Positions 37,552 through 47,744 of a DNA stretch of 64,000 nucleotides are shown piece by piece. This DNA comes from Hyperoodon ampullatus (taxonomy: Eukaryota; Chordata; Mammalia; Artiodactyla; Ziphiidae), in the NCBI GenBank assembly GCA_949752795.1, contig CATKHW010000392.1, positions 62,001 to 126,000 of the forward strand. Direction: 5' to 3'. The translations under genes were made by a program, and so were the position numbers. Each line of letters begins with the position of its first letter. The stretch's first letter is position 1. Below the pieces are notes generated by a model. That model saw only the letters and a program-made list of their open reading frames with translations, was not told the origin of the DNA and ran no database searches.

Positions 37552-38220
37552 GTTGGATAAAAAGTGTGTATGGCCTTTACTTGAATATATTCAGAAAAAA
37601 TGCATACACCCTTTTTGGCCAACTGCATCATTGGCGATGTTCAGCCCCTTTTCTTGTGCTTTAATGGGGAGTCCTTTCTACCTCTTCAAATCTGTTTCCT
37701 GCCACTCTCCCTTGCTTACAAGTCCTTTTCTGTGACTTACCTCAAGACATTTTTCGACGACAGATATTTTCAACTCTGCAGTTTCATGAATTTTAGTGCC
37801 CCTGAGTTCCATTATTCAACTTGTGTTTTTGGAAACTGGACACAAAACAGCGGGATTTCCTCTAGCCCTATTCTGTTTCCGTGGGCAATTCTAGCCTTTG
37901 ATGAATTTGTCTTCCGGATTGGAAATTAGAGTGGCATGTGCCTGTCCGAACACCTAAGACTTGTCTCTAAATTTTTCTCATCCTTCTGCTTCATCCTCTG
38001 GACAAATTCCAAACTGTGTGCAACAGGATGTTGATGGTGCTGATATCCCCAAGTGAGGAGATTGTTAGAAAAGATGCTGGAGGGTTGAACCCGAGCACCA
38101 GGCGATGAGGAGATGAGGTGCCTTTTCCAAACTCTTTCCGATCAAACGGTGTACCATCCTCTAGGTGTGACAGGCATGTTTTAGCTGTAGGAAGGGTCCC
38201 GTGCATGTAAGGAGAACACC
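37552..38220. repeat. Terminal, truncated satellite monomer C3
   Basis: The first ~670 bp of a monomer. Palindrome remnant 37552-37623 (gttggataaaaag ... ctttttggccaac). Similarity decays through the unrecognised segment and is lost near 38220, the edge of the island. Confidence 0.78.
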
Positions 38221-38400
38221 AGGGATTTTTCCAAATCAGTGCCTCCCCGAACCCCAAACTGGGGAATTTTTAAGCTACGGTTACACGTATGTCCTTTAAG
38301 GGCCTTGGGAAATAGGCAGAGCCCAAACTTTAGATGACTGAAATCTTCAGGGTCAGAAGCGCTCACCATCGGCCTTGCTTAGGTTACATTTTATCTGTCA
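38221..38400. other. Unassigned spacer at satellite/island edge
   Basis: About 180 bp after the last recognisable satellite sequence and before an L1-like segment. I see no gene, repeat or motif in it. Confidence 0.5.
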
Positions 38401-38610
38401 TTGATAGATGATGTCAATAAAAATATCTATTCTTTTTCAGATTATTTCCCCTTATAGGTTATTGCAAAATATTCAGTGTAGTTCCCTGTGCTATACAGTA
38501 GTTCCTTGTTGATGATCTCTTTTATACATAGCAGTGTGTATGTGTTAATCCCAAATTGTTAATTTATCCCTTCTCCTACCTTTCCCCTTTGGTAATAATA
38601 AATTATAAGA
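38400..38610 (-). mobile_element. L1 3' UTR fragment, antisense
   Basis: The phrases tagttccctgtgctatacag and gtgtatgtgttaatcccaaa are characteristic of the reverse complement of mammalian L1 3' UTRs. Both flanks are lost. Assigned by eye from the L1 family as known in artiodactyls and cetaceans. Confidence 0.7.
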
Positions 38611-38980
38611 TTTTATACTTCTCAGAAATGGGGGAGTTGAAAGAGAGGTATGATTTTCAATGGAAAAGCATTCAAAACAAGATTGAAGCTTCAGCCAAGA
38701 GTATTCGATGTACATCCATGGAAATAAATCACTTCATTTCTCTAATGTTGACCTGACAAATAAGACAGACGTCTTCACTGAACTTGCTTATAGGAAAGTG
38801 ATGGAAATATCAAATGTAAGTCTTAGAAACATCTTATTTTACCCGAGCATTATACACTGCTCTATGTTAACTACAGTTTGGCTCACACATCTGTTCATTG
38901 AAGTTACAATGTTCTCAATTTCTGTTACTGATCCTCCAGAGTGGACCCCAACAGGAGTCCCCGTGCCCAGTTTCATTGGA
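38611..38980. other. Unassigned sequence in the island
   Basis: AT-rich stretch. Short open frames (38556-38756, 38708-38992) resemble no family I know and show no exon-like features. Origin unknown. Confidence 0.4.
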
Positions 38981-40146
38981 GCCAACAGATAAAGACTGAG
39001 TTTGGTTCAGAAGCAAAGGAAACATTATTTTGAAAACAGAATGGAGAGGTGAGAGCGTGCACTCCCCCATGGGCTGTGGGCTGGGCTGCTGTGTAGGGTC
39101 CCCGGCAGCGTCAGTGGGAGGGAGGGGATGGAGCTCTCGAGGGCTGCATTGGCTGCAGCTCAGGCTCTATGCCGCGGAGTCTGCATGGGACCCCGCTAGC
39201 TGAGGTGTCGACCCAGCCATTCTGCACTAGGAAATCGGGTCTGAAGTGCCGGGTTTGGGACCTCTGCATACGGAACCCTAGGAGCACGTGAAATTAGACA
39301 AAGCACAAAGGAAAAACAGGTTAGACTTTATTTTATTGCCCAGATTCTCTTTTTATCTCCCAGGAATTTTTAATGAACGTTGCCGGAGACGAACACCTCC
39401 TCTGCTTTTTGTTCCGTTCCTTATTCTTGGGGTGTTGAGGGTGCACACCCCTGTTTTGTAACTGCTTCATGCTGTGGTGGGAGCCCTGATACATGGGGGG
39501 AGGGGCAAAACGTCTCCCCACCAGCCTCCTGGTGAGGTTGATTGTCCCAAGGCCTCCTGCCTCACTTCTCGTCTGCCTGAGCACCAGCATTGGAAGTGTT
39601 ACAGATTCTAATGACCTTTAAGGGTCCAGGAAAGAGAGGCGCAGAGATGCTGCGGTGGCAGCTTTCAACCCACCCCACATATGTTCGGCGACCTTAGGCT
39701 GACAGTTTTTGCCAGACTAGATGCTCTGACCAGTAGTCTTTGCTTTCTTTAATTAGGTCCCTGAATTTATGTACAAACAGCACCATGTGTCAGAGCCCTG
39801 CCCGCGCAACTCCCAGACAGTCCAGGGTCAGTGGTGATCCAGGACCATGACGTCCACTGAGTCAACGGCCTTTAGAAGTAGCCAGCAGTCCAGCCGGTCA
39901 TATTGGCCACCATCACCGCGGTGTCTGTAGGGTTTTCTATGGTGAAAGCGTGATATACGTTTCCCCCGCCAAGCTTATTAGCTCCCCTCTGGGTGCAGTA
40001 AGTCCTGCAAGCAGTAGTCTGCTCTTTCGGGGCACAGTCTTGTCGTTTTCTGAGAGAAACTCCAGGTCAAGTGATGGTCACACGAGTCATCTTGGGGGCC
40101 CGTTGCCCCCGTTTATCTCTCTGAAGGTTGGAGTTGGAGGGCCTCC
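38981..40146 (-). mobile_element. Possible 3' part of a minus-strand endogenous retrovirus, including LTR-like sequence
   Basis: Lies downstream (in minus orientation) of the pol remnant at 40147-41175. About 39000-39300 is GC-rich. The minus strand carries AATAAAATAAAG near 39330-39345, a plausible polyadenylation signal of an LTR. Minus-strand frames in 39333-39590 are open for 85 codons but not recognisable. No clear TG...CA ends or target-site duplication were found. The assignment rests on position and composition only. Confidence 0.35.
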
Positions 40147-40377
40147 TCACTCGAGGTCAGTGTGTCCACAGAGCGACCCCTGCAACTTCAGGGCATGATG
40201 GGTGGTTAGGATCACCACGTGGGGTCCTTTTCCCTTAGGAGGGAGCTGGCCTTGCGGGCTGCTGATTTCCAGCTTTTTACATACCCCAGTATCCTGGCCT
40301 GATGAGTCGGTCGGCAAAGCCCTTGGTGACCATAGTTTATCATACCTGAAGGGCATTCTTGTGTTGCTCCATTTCAA
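40147..40377 (-). pseudogene. ERV pol remnant, possible RT/RNase H connection region
   Basis: Continues from the reverse transcriptase remnant upstream in a different frame (overlap 40340-40377). The region reading HVVILTTHHALKL resembles the segment preceding RNase H in gammaretrovirus-like pol. A frameshift separates it from the upstream part. It is fragmentary and cannot encode an enzyme. Confidence 0.45.
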
Positions 40378-41175
40378 GTGGTCCCAGTTTTTGCACTAAG
40401 GCTCCAAGGGCGATTAACCTTTGACCGGGTATGTAAAGGTCAAAGGGTTTAGCTAAATTAGGGAGTTCCTGGGCAAGGGTCTGTATTGACTGCTCTTTCC
40501 ATTCTTGAAAGGCTGCTTCTGGATTCTTTTCAAAAGGGTCATCATCTTTTCGTGTCAGTGTTTCATGTAGAGGCCCAGCTATTACACTGTAGTTAGGGAT
40601 CCAGATGCAGAAAACCTTGGCCTCCCCAGGAACCCCTAAGCTGTCTTCTAGTTTTAGAAGAGGTAAGGCTGCCAATGGCTTCTTCCCTATCCTGGGATTC
40701 GTTTCTCCGAATATCTGTGAGAATGAAGCCCAGGCATGTCACCTTAGCCGGGGATATTTGAGCGTTTTTCTTGGACACCTTCTATCCTTTCTTGGCTAGG
40801 TAGTTCAGAGGCGTCTTTAGTATGCCTGGCGATCAGAATGTCATCTGTATATTGAAGGAGAGTTCCCTTTTAGAGAGGTTGAACTTTTAGTTCTTTACAG
40901 GACATTTTCCCAATGATGGTGTGGGGATTTTTGAACCATTGGGGCAGGACGGCCCAGCATTATTGCTTTTGTTGCATGTTGTGTCCTGCCACTCACAAGC
41001 CAAAAATTCTTGTGACTCTGAGGTGAATGGAATACAGAAGAAGGCATCATTGAAGTCTAATACAGAATGCCATGGCCTGGTGGAAGGTAGAATGACCAGC
41101 AGGGAGTAGGAAATAGGAGCTACTGGACGTATATCCTCGGTGGCTTCACTGACTGTCCTGATATCCTTTACCAGG
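40340..41175 (-). pseudogene. Broken class I endogenous retrovirus pol (reverse transcriptase)
   Basis: Read right to left, the minus strand shows the palm-domain stretch VLDFNDAFFCIP (about 41040-41075), then LPQWFKNP (about 40925-40948), then the catalytic box YTDD at 40840-40851 followed by ILIARHT. Next come a KKNAQISP/VTCLGF stretch (about 40735-40775), TRRQLR, and a connection-like segment with LAQELPNLAKPFDLYIPGQ. Breaks: an in-frame stop at 40870-40872 just before YTDD, and a frameshift near 40600 between TRRQLRGSWG and the FCIWIP continuation. The order and spacing fit a gammaretrovirus-like RT. No gag or integrase was recognised. It is an old, inactive copy. Confidence 0.8.
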
Positions 41176-41176
41176 T

Positions 41177-41395
41177 CTCCAGCAGCCCATGGGGCTCTCG
41201 TGGTCAGGCCAATCCCAGGATATGGAGCTCACCTGGGCTGCACACCTACCCCACAGCCCACGGGGCTCTCGTGGTCAAGTCCCTCCCAGGGTATGGAGCT
41301 CACCTCTGCAGCTACCCAGCAGCCCATGGGGCTCTCCTACTCAGGCCCTTCCCAGGATACGGAGCTCCCCTGGGCAGGTACCCCAGCAGGGCTGG
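41177..41395. repeat. Three-copy tandem repeat of 66-71 bp
   Basis: GGGGCTCTC starts at 41191, 41262 and 41328. Each unit has the order agcccatggggctctc, a ctcccagg-like stretch, and atggagctcacct. It is GC-rich and directly abuts the 5' end of the pol remnant. Confidence 0.85.
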
Positions 41396-41777
41396 ACACA
41401 GAGGAACTGTGCACATAGCCCACCTTGCAGAGAACCCCCAGCTCACCTGTCACTCACAGCTGACACAGAATACCTCAGAGCAGGACTTGAACTAACAAAC
41501 AGCAGCTCTGACAGGTCTGGGACCATGGCTATCACTCTCTGCAGGCTCTTTCTGCCTGGTCTTCCAGACACTTCCACTGCAGCCAGGGCACCAGGCCTCT
41601 GTCTCCACCCACCATCACTCCTCTCCCTGACTCCTTGGTTCCTCTCATTAGGATAGGGTCTTCTTGAAGTTGTTTTCCACTCATGGACCAGATAAAATGA
41701 TAAGAAAACAAGCCACAGCTGCAGCCCCTTGTCTATCCTGACTCTCAAGAGCCCACACCTTTTCCTAGGGCCTGGCC
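41396..41777. other. Unassigned GC-rich sequence in the island
   Basis: A minus-strand frame of 114 codons (41443-41787) is open but resembles no family I know. It could be further retroviral sequence, given the neighbour to the left, but nothing supports that directly. Confidence 0.35.
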
Positions 41778-42560
41778 CGTTTAGCAAGTTTCATTTTCTG
41801 CAACTGTGAGCCCCTGAGGGGTGAGGATTGGCTGATTTTGGCAGCCTGAAACTGCCTGCCAGCCCTCCACAGGTGTGCCTGGGTTGAGGGCAATATAAAC
41901 AGCTCTCCAGTGAGCGACAGCCCTTGTAGCTGTGACTGACGCCATATTCTCTGCCCCGTAGGCAGTGCCGGGGCTGTGCTGGTGGGAGGGAGTGAGGGGC
42001 CGTGGCTTTGTGGGTGGCCCAGTGTGAGTGGGGCTCTGCTGGACTTTCTGCAGGAGTTGCCAGGCTGCCACCTGCTAAAGAAGAGGATGTGTCACCGATA
42101 CCTGCTGCTGGAATTTCTCCCCAGGCAGAGGTGAGGAAGTAAAAAAGCAGTGGGGGCCGTGGCAGGAGGGGTATCTCAGGCAGGGAAATGGAAAGCTTCC
42201 AGAAGAGCATCTGGGGACAGGACCATCCTGACTGGCCTGCAGGCACCAAGTCGGCCTGTGTGCTGTCGCTGGTGTGGCTCCACAGCCCTTCCTCTAGGCT
42301 TGCAAGTTCTTGTACATATTCAGGTGTTTTAACTGGAAAGGGTGGGAAGAGTTCAGCTGCAGCAGGACTGGGGCTCAGCTCACGTTTACTCACAGATGCC
42401 TTGGCTTGGTCCCCCAGGTTTGCAATGAGGACCCTCCTTGCTTGGGGGGTGGGCTGCTGGCCGTATGGGAGATGATTCCCCACCTCTGACCAATTTCAGA
42501 ATTGTTTACCGATGGAGCAAGTGCCCTGATAGGGTTTTCCTCTGTATAACTGGTGGGTTC
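41778..42560. other. GC-rich part of the 2.73 kb repeat, origin unknown
   Basis: About 780 bp, repeated at 44508-45290 and 47239-47605. The minus strand is open for up to 230 codons (41791-42483), and for 197 codons in copy 2. The reading frame is not preserved identically between copies, and the Pro/Ser-rich translation resembles no family I know. It could be exon-derived, LTR or other retroviral sequence. I cannot decide. Confidence 0.4.
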
Positions 42561-42684
42561 AGGATTTTTTTCCTTTTTTGGTTCAAGTTAGATTTTATTC
42601 CTCTTTTATGTATTTATTGATATAAGCATGGAAATAATTCATTCATATAAATACATCTGTGTGAATGGAAGAACTGTTTTCTGT

Positions 42685-43660
42685 TTTATTTTTAAATTTT
42701 ATTTTTTAAAATTTTAAAATTTAATTTTATTTATGTTTTTATACAGCAGGTTATTATTAGTTATGTATTGTATGAATATACATGTATACAGGTCAATCCC
42801 AATCTCCAAACATATGCCACCACCACCACCCCATGGCTTCCCACACTTGGTGTCCATACGTGTGTTCTCTACCTCTGTGTCTCTATTTCTTCCCAGCAAA
42901 GAAGTTCATCTATACCATTTTTCTAGGTTCCACATATATGCATTAATATACAATATTTGTTTTTCTCTTTCTGACTTACTTCATTCTGTATGACAGTCTC
43001 TAGATCCATCGACGTCTCTACAAATGACCCAGTTTCATTCCTTCTTATGGCTGAGTAATATTCCATTTTATATATGTACCACATCTTTATCCATTCGTCT
43101 GTCTGTGGGTATTTAGGTTGCTTCCATTACCTGGCTATTGTAAATAGTGCTGAAATGAGCATTGTGGTGAATGTGCCTTTTTGATTTATGGTTTTCTCTG
43201 GGTATATGCCCAGAAGTGGGATTGCTGGATCATATGGTAATTCTATTTCTAGTTTTTTTAAGGAAACTCCATACTGTTCTCCATCGTGACTGTATCAATT
43301 TACATTTCCACCACTAGTGGAAGAGGGATCCTTTTGTCCACACCCTCCCCAGAATTTGTTGTTTGTAGATTTTCTTATGATGCCGATTCTAACAGGTGTG
43401 AGGTGATACCTCATTGTAGTTTTGATTTGCATTTCTCTAATAATTAGTGATGTTGAGCAGCTTTTCATGTTGGTCTTGGCCATCTCTGTGTCTTCTTTGA
43501 AGAAACGTCTCTTTAGATCTTCTGCCCAATTTTGTATTTGGTTGTTTTTTTTTAATCTTAAGCTGCATGAGCTCTTTATATATATTGGAGATTAAACCTT
43601 TGTCCATTGATTCGTTTGCAAATATTTTCGCCCATTCTGAGGGATGCTTTTTGCCATTCC
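42685..43660 (-). mobile_element. L1 3' fragment (ORF2 tail plus 3' UTR), artiodactyl/cetacean type
   Basis: The antisense L1 hallmarks atggctgagtaatattccat and tgtctgtgggtatttaggtt are present, followed by gtatatgcccagaagtggga. The minus frame at 43295-43483 encodes the end of ORF2p ([20 protein letters not shown]) with early stops. The A/T-rich 3' end is at about 42690. It is 5'-truncated at about 43660, in the region preceding the C-terminal domain. Confidence 0.9.
43295..43483 (-). pseudogene. L1 ORF2 C-terminal fragment
   Basis: Sixty-two codons containing [20 protein letters not shown] and [12 protein letters not shown], matching the C-terminal region of L1 ORF2p (beyond RT, near the Cys-rich end). 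The frame ends at GGNVN, where an intact ORF2 would continue. A dead fragment of the L1 at 42685-43660. Confidence 0.85.
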
Positions 43661-44034
43661 CGTTTTTTTAACAACAAAAGAAAGAAAGAAAAAGAAGCAG
43701 AACACTAATGTGTGTAAAATATGCCTTTTGAAACTGTCGTTTTGAAATATGGACGTCCTTTGAATTTTTTGGTCGATATATGACCCCAGGATTTGTTTTC
43801 AGGGCAGGTGTCATTTACAGGCCTGCAATGATTTTGAATATCAACTGACCATTAGCGCTGGGATTAAAGCTGCTGTTTGGTGAAACGTCCACAATGTGGC
43901 AGCAGTTCTCCTTTACCAAATCTGGTTACTGGGGCAACAGAGCCTCAATGGAAGTCGTGTTCTAGATTGGAATTTAGAATGGAATGTGCCAGAAGAAAGC
44001 CCGTCAAGTTTGCCTCACTACTTCGTGTTCGTGT
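43661..44034. other. Unassigned AT-rich part of the 2.73 kb repeat
   Basis: Begins with an A/G-rich run (aaagaaagaaagaaaaagaa). Repeated at about 46390-46755. I recognise no gene or transposon in it. Confidence 0.4.
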
Positions 44035-44495
44035 TTTTAGTTTAATTTTTTATTTTTTATTACAGCAAATTTGATTATAATGTTTGGCTTGTTGTAAGTG
44101 TGGAAGATGTGGTTCTTTTACACATATACAGATGTCGTTCTTCCTGGGATCCTTTTCCCATGTACCTTATGACAGAATGTTGAGTAGTCTTCTCTTGGTA
44201 TTCTGTAGGTCTTTGGTGATTATATATGTCATCTGTGTTTGTATATGTCTGTTAACCCCAATATCATAATGAAACCAACCCTCACACCTTTCCATTGGTG
44301 AACCATAAGTTTGTTGAATGAATCTGTGATTGCCCTTCTCCGTGGAAATATCTGCCCTGGTATCCAATTTTCGGTCACACCTATAAGAGATATGATATGA
44401 TATGTGTCTTTCACTTTCTGACTTACTACAAGTCACGTGATTACATCTAGACACACCTACGGTGCTGCAAATGGCATTGTGTCCTTTTATTCCTT
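44035..44495 (-). mobile_element. Second L1 3' UTR-like fragment, antisense, diverged
   Basis: Follows the antisense 3' UTR order: a T-rich start, then catgtaccttatgacagaat, tctgtaggtctttggtgatt, a tttcactttctgacttact stretch and gctgcaaatggcatt. More diverged than the L1 at 42685-43660. The same segment of L1 occupies the middle of the satellite monomer. Confidence 0.7.
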
Positions 44496-45409
44496 GGCTT
44501 CTATTCTGCCTTAGCGAGGTCCATTTTCTACAATGTGATTCCCTGAGGGCTGAGGATTAGCTGACCTGGGTAGCCTGACCCTGCCGGCCGGCCCTCCCCA
44601 GGTGTGCCTGTGTTGAGGTCAATATAAACAGCGCTGCAGGCAGCAATAGCCCCTGAAGCTGTGCCTGACTCCATATTCTCTGCCCCGTCAGCAGTCTCGG
44701 GGCTGTGCTGGTGGGAGGGAGTGAGGGGCCACGGCTTTGTGGGTGGCCCGTTGTGAGTGGGTCTCTGCTGGACTTTCTGCAGGAGTTGCCAGGCTTCCAC
44801 CTGTAAAGAAGAGGATGTGTCACCCATACCTTCCGCTGGAAATTCTCTCTGGACAGAGGTGAGGAAGGAAAAAAGCAGTGGGGGCCGGGACAGGAGGGGT
44901 ATCTCAGGCAGGGCAATGGAAAGCTTCCAGAAGAGCGCCCAGGGCCTGGACCATCCTGGCTGGCCTGCAGGCACCAAGTTGGCCTGCGTGTTGTCGCTGG
45001 TGTGGCTCCACGGCCCTTCCTCTAGGCTTTCAAGCCCTTGTACATATTCAGGTGTTTTACCTGGGAAGGGTGGGAAAAGTTCAACAGCAGCTGGCCTGGG
45101 GCTCAGCTCACGGTTACTCACAGATGCCTCGGCATGGCCCGCCGCTTTGCAATGAGGACACTCCTTGCATAGGAGTGGGCTGCTGGCTCTATGGGAGATG
45201 ATTCCCCACCTCTGACCATTTCAGAATTGTTTACCGCTGGAGCAAGTGCCCTGATAGGGTTTTCCTCTGTCTAACTCGTGGGTTCAGGTTTTTTTTTTTC
45301 TTTTTTGGTTCAAGTTAGATTTTATTCCTCTTTTATGTATTTATAGATATAAGCATGGAAATAATTCATTCATATAAATACATCTGTGTGAAGGGAAGAA
45401 CTTTTTTCT

Positions 45410-46390
45410 GTTTTATTTTTAAATTTTATTTTTAAAAATTTTGAAATTTAATTTTATTTATATTTTATACAGCAGGTTATTATTAGTTATGTATTTTATG
45501 CATATACATGTATACAGGTCAATCCCAGTCTCCCAACTCATCCCAACACACCTCCCCATGGCTTCCCACACTTGGTGTCCATACGTGTGTTCTCTACCTC
45601 TGTGTCTCTATTTCTTCCCTGCAAAGCAGTTCATCTGTACCATTTTTCTAGGTTCCACATATATGCATTAACATACAATATCTGTTTTTCTCTTTCTGAC
45701 TTACTTCATTCTGTGTGACAGTCTCTAGATCCATCGACGTCTCTACAAATGACCCAGTTTCATTCCTTCTTATGGCTGAGTAATATTCCATTTTATATAT
45801 GTACCACATCTTTATCCATTCGTCTGTCTGTGGGTATTTAGGTTGCTTCCATTACCTGGCTATCGTAAATAGTGCTGAAATGAGAATTGTGGTGAATGTG
45901 CCTTTTTGATGTATGGTTTTCTCTGGGTATATGCCCAGAAGTGGGATTGCTGGATCATATGGTAATTCTCTTTCTAGTTTTTTAAGGAAAATCCATACTG
46001 TTCTCCATCGTGACTGTATCAATTTACATTTCCACCACTAGTGGAAGAGGGATCCTTTTGTCCACACCTTCCCCAAAATTTGTTGTTTGTAGATTTTCTG
46101 ATGATGCCGATTCTGACAGGTGTGAGGTGATACCTCATTGTAGATTTGATTTGCATTTCTCTAATAATTAGGGATGTTGAGCAGCTTTTCATGTTGGTCT
46201 TGGCCATCTCTGTGTCTTCTTTGAAGAAACGTCTCTTTAGATCTTCTGCCCAATTTTGTATTGGGTTTTTTTTTTTTTTTAACATTAAGCTGCATGAGCT
46301 CTTTATATATATTGGAGATTAAACCTTTGTCCATTGATTCGTTTGCAAATATTTTCGCCCATCCTGAGGGATGCTTTTTGCCATTCCTGT
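45410..46390 (-). mobile_element. L1 3' fragment, duplicate of that at 42685-43660
   Basis: Same truncation points and the same antisense order as the first copy, 2,725 bp downstream. It was therefore duplicated with the 2.73 kb unit and did not insert independently. Confidence 0.9.
46019..46285 (-). pseudogene. L1 ORF2 C-terminal fragment (duplicate)
   Basis: Eighty-eight codons. It extends the 43295-43483 frame upstream with [20 protein letters not shown], then the [16 protein letters not shown] stretch. It ends at the same GGNVN stop, confirming duplication after inactivation. Confidence 0.85.
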
Positions 46391-46759
46391 TTTTTTAACA
46401 ACAAAAGAAAGAAAGAAAAAGAAGCAGAACACTAATGTGTGTAAAATATGCCTTTTGAAACTGTCGTTTTGAAATATGGACGTCCTTTGAATTTTTTGGT
46501 CGATATATGAACCCAGGATTTGTTTTCAGGGCAGGTGTCATTTACAGGCCTGCAATGATTTTGAATATCAACTGACCATTAGCGCTGGGATAAAAGCTGC
46601 TGTTTTATGAAACGGCCACAAGCTGGCAGCAGTTCTCCCTTACCAAATCTGGTTACTGGGGCAACAGAGCCTCAATGGAAGTTGTGTTCTAGATTGGAAT
46701 TTAGAATGGAATGTGCCAGGAGAAAGCCCCTCAAGTTTGTCTCACTACTTCTTGTTCGT

Positions 46760-47225
46760 GTTTTTAATTTAATTTTTTTTTATTTTTTATTACAGGTAAT
46801 TTGATTACAGTGTTTGCCTTGTTGTAGGTGTGGAAGATGTGGCTCTTTTACACATATACATATGTCTGTTATTCCTGAAATCCTTTTCCCATGTACCTTA
46901 TGACAGAATGTTGAGTAGTCTTCTCTTGGTATTCTGTAGGTCTTTGGTCATTATATATGTCACCTGTGTTTTTATATGTCTGTTAACCCTAATATAATAA
47001 TGAAACAAATCCTCACACCTTTCCATTGGTGAACCATAAGTTTGTTGAATGAATCTGTGATTGCCCTTCTCCGTGGAAATATCTGCCCTGGTATCCATTT
47101 TTTGGTCACACCTATAAGAAATATGATATGATATGTGTCTTTCACTTTCTGACTTACTACAAGTCACGTGATTACATCTAGACACACCTACGGTGCTGCA
47201 AATGGCATTGTGTCCTTTTATTCCT
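46760..47225 (-). mobile_element. Second L1 3' UTR-like fragment (duplicate)
   Basis: Copy of the 44035-44495 segment inside the second 2.73 kb unit, with scattered substitutions. Confidence 0.7.
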
Positions 47226-47238
47226 TGGCTTCTATTCT

Positions 47239-47605
47239 GCCTTAGCGAGGTCCATTTTCAACAATGTGATTCCCTGAGGGCTGAGGATTAGCTGACCTGG
47301 GTATCCTGACCTTGCCGGCCGGCCCTCCCCAGGTGTGCCTGTGTTGAGGTCAATATAAACAGCGCTGCAGGCAGCAATAGCCCCTGAAGCTGTGCCTGAC
47401 TCCATATTCTCTGCCCCGTCAGCAGTCTCGGGGCTGTGCTGGTGGGAGGGAGTGAGGGGCCACGTCTTTGTGGGTGGCCCGGTGTGAGCGGGTCTCTGCT
47501 GGACTTTCTGCAGTAGTTGCCAGGCTGCCACCTGTAAAGAAGAGGATGTGTCACCCATACCTTTCGCTGGAATTTCTCTCTGGACAGAGGTGAGGAAGGA
47601 AAAAA
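47239..47605. repeat. 2.73 kb tandem duplication, truncated copy 3
   Basis: The first ~360 bp of the unit, nearly identical to copy 2. It is cut after gaggaaggaaaaaagc, where satellite sequence begins with cccatcagc. Only a GC dinucleotide is shared at the junction, so this looks like an illegitimate join. Confidence 0.88.
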
Positions 47606-47744
47606 GCCCATCAGCAAAACAAGCCTCCCTGTTCTCCGTGGCTGGTCTTGCCTTTCTGGATTTTAAACATTTTGTGGATGTCCCTTTTGAACAGTGGGAA
47701 GTGATACTTCTTTGTAGTGCAGATTTGCATTTCCCGCTTGCTTG

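Larger units (their letters stand above)
33939..38220. repeat. Old, diverged satellite segment between minisatellite and island
   Basis: Satellite similarity resumes at about 33939 (ctcttgcctttctgg). Palindrome remnants begin at 34040, 35799 and 37552, giving unit lengths of 1,759 and 1,753 bp, about 15-20 bp longer than in the homogeneous arrays. Divergence rises left to right, and the copy at 37552 is barely recognisable. It fades out around 38200, where tctaggtgtgacaggcatg still matches the monomer. Confidence 0.85.
41778..44507. repeat. 2.73 kb tandem duplication, copy 1
   Basis: Begins at tttagcaagtttcattttct and contains four parts: an unrecognised ~780 bp GC-rich part, an antisense L1 fragment (about 42685-43660), an unrecognised ~370 bp part, and a second antisense L1 3' UTR-like fragment (about 44035-44495). 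The spacing to copy 2 is about 2,725-2,730 bp, measured at gaggatt (41823/44552) and at the L1 mark cagcaggttattattag (42746/45471). Copy 1 is the most different of the three in the GC-rich part. Confidence 0.9.
44508..47238. repeat. 2.73 kb tandem duplication, copy 2
   Basis: Same internal order as copy 1. Its GC-rich part (44528-45290) is much closer to the truncated copy 3 than to copy 1. Its L1 part (about 45410-46390) and AT-rich part are close to those of copy 1. Confidence 0.9.

Noticed and set aside
38556..38992. Small exon candidates in the island (66 and 94 codons)
   Set aside because: No similarity to known proteins, one overlaps L1 3' UTR sequence, and no convincing splice sites in frame.
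41791..42483. 230-codon minus-strand frame as a gene
   Set aside because: The reading frame is not conserved in the second and third copies of the same unit, and the translation matches no family I know.
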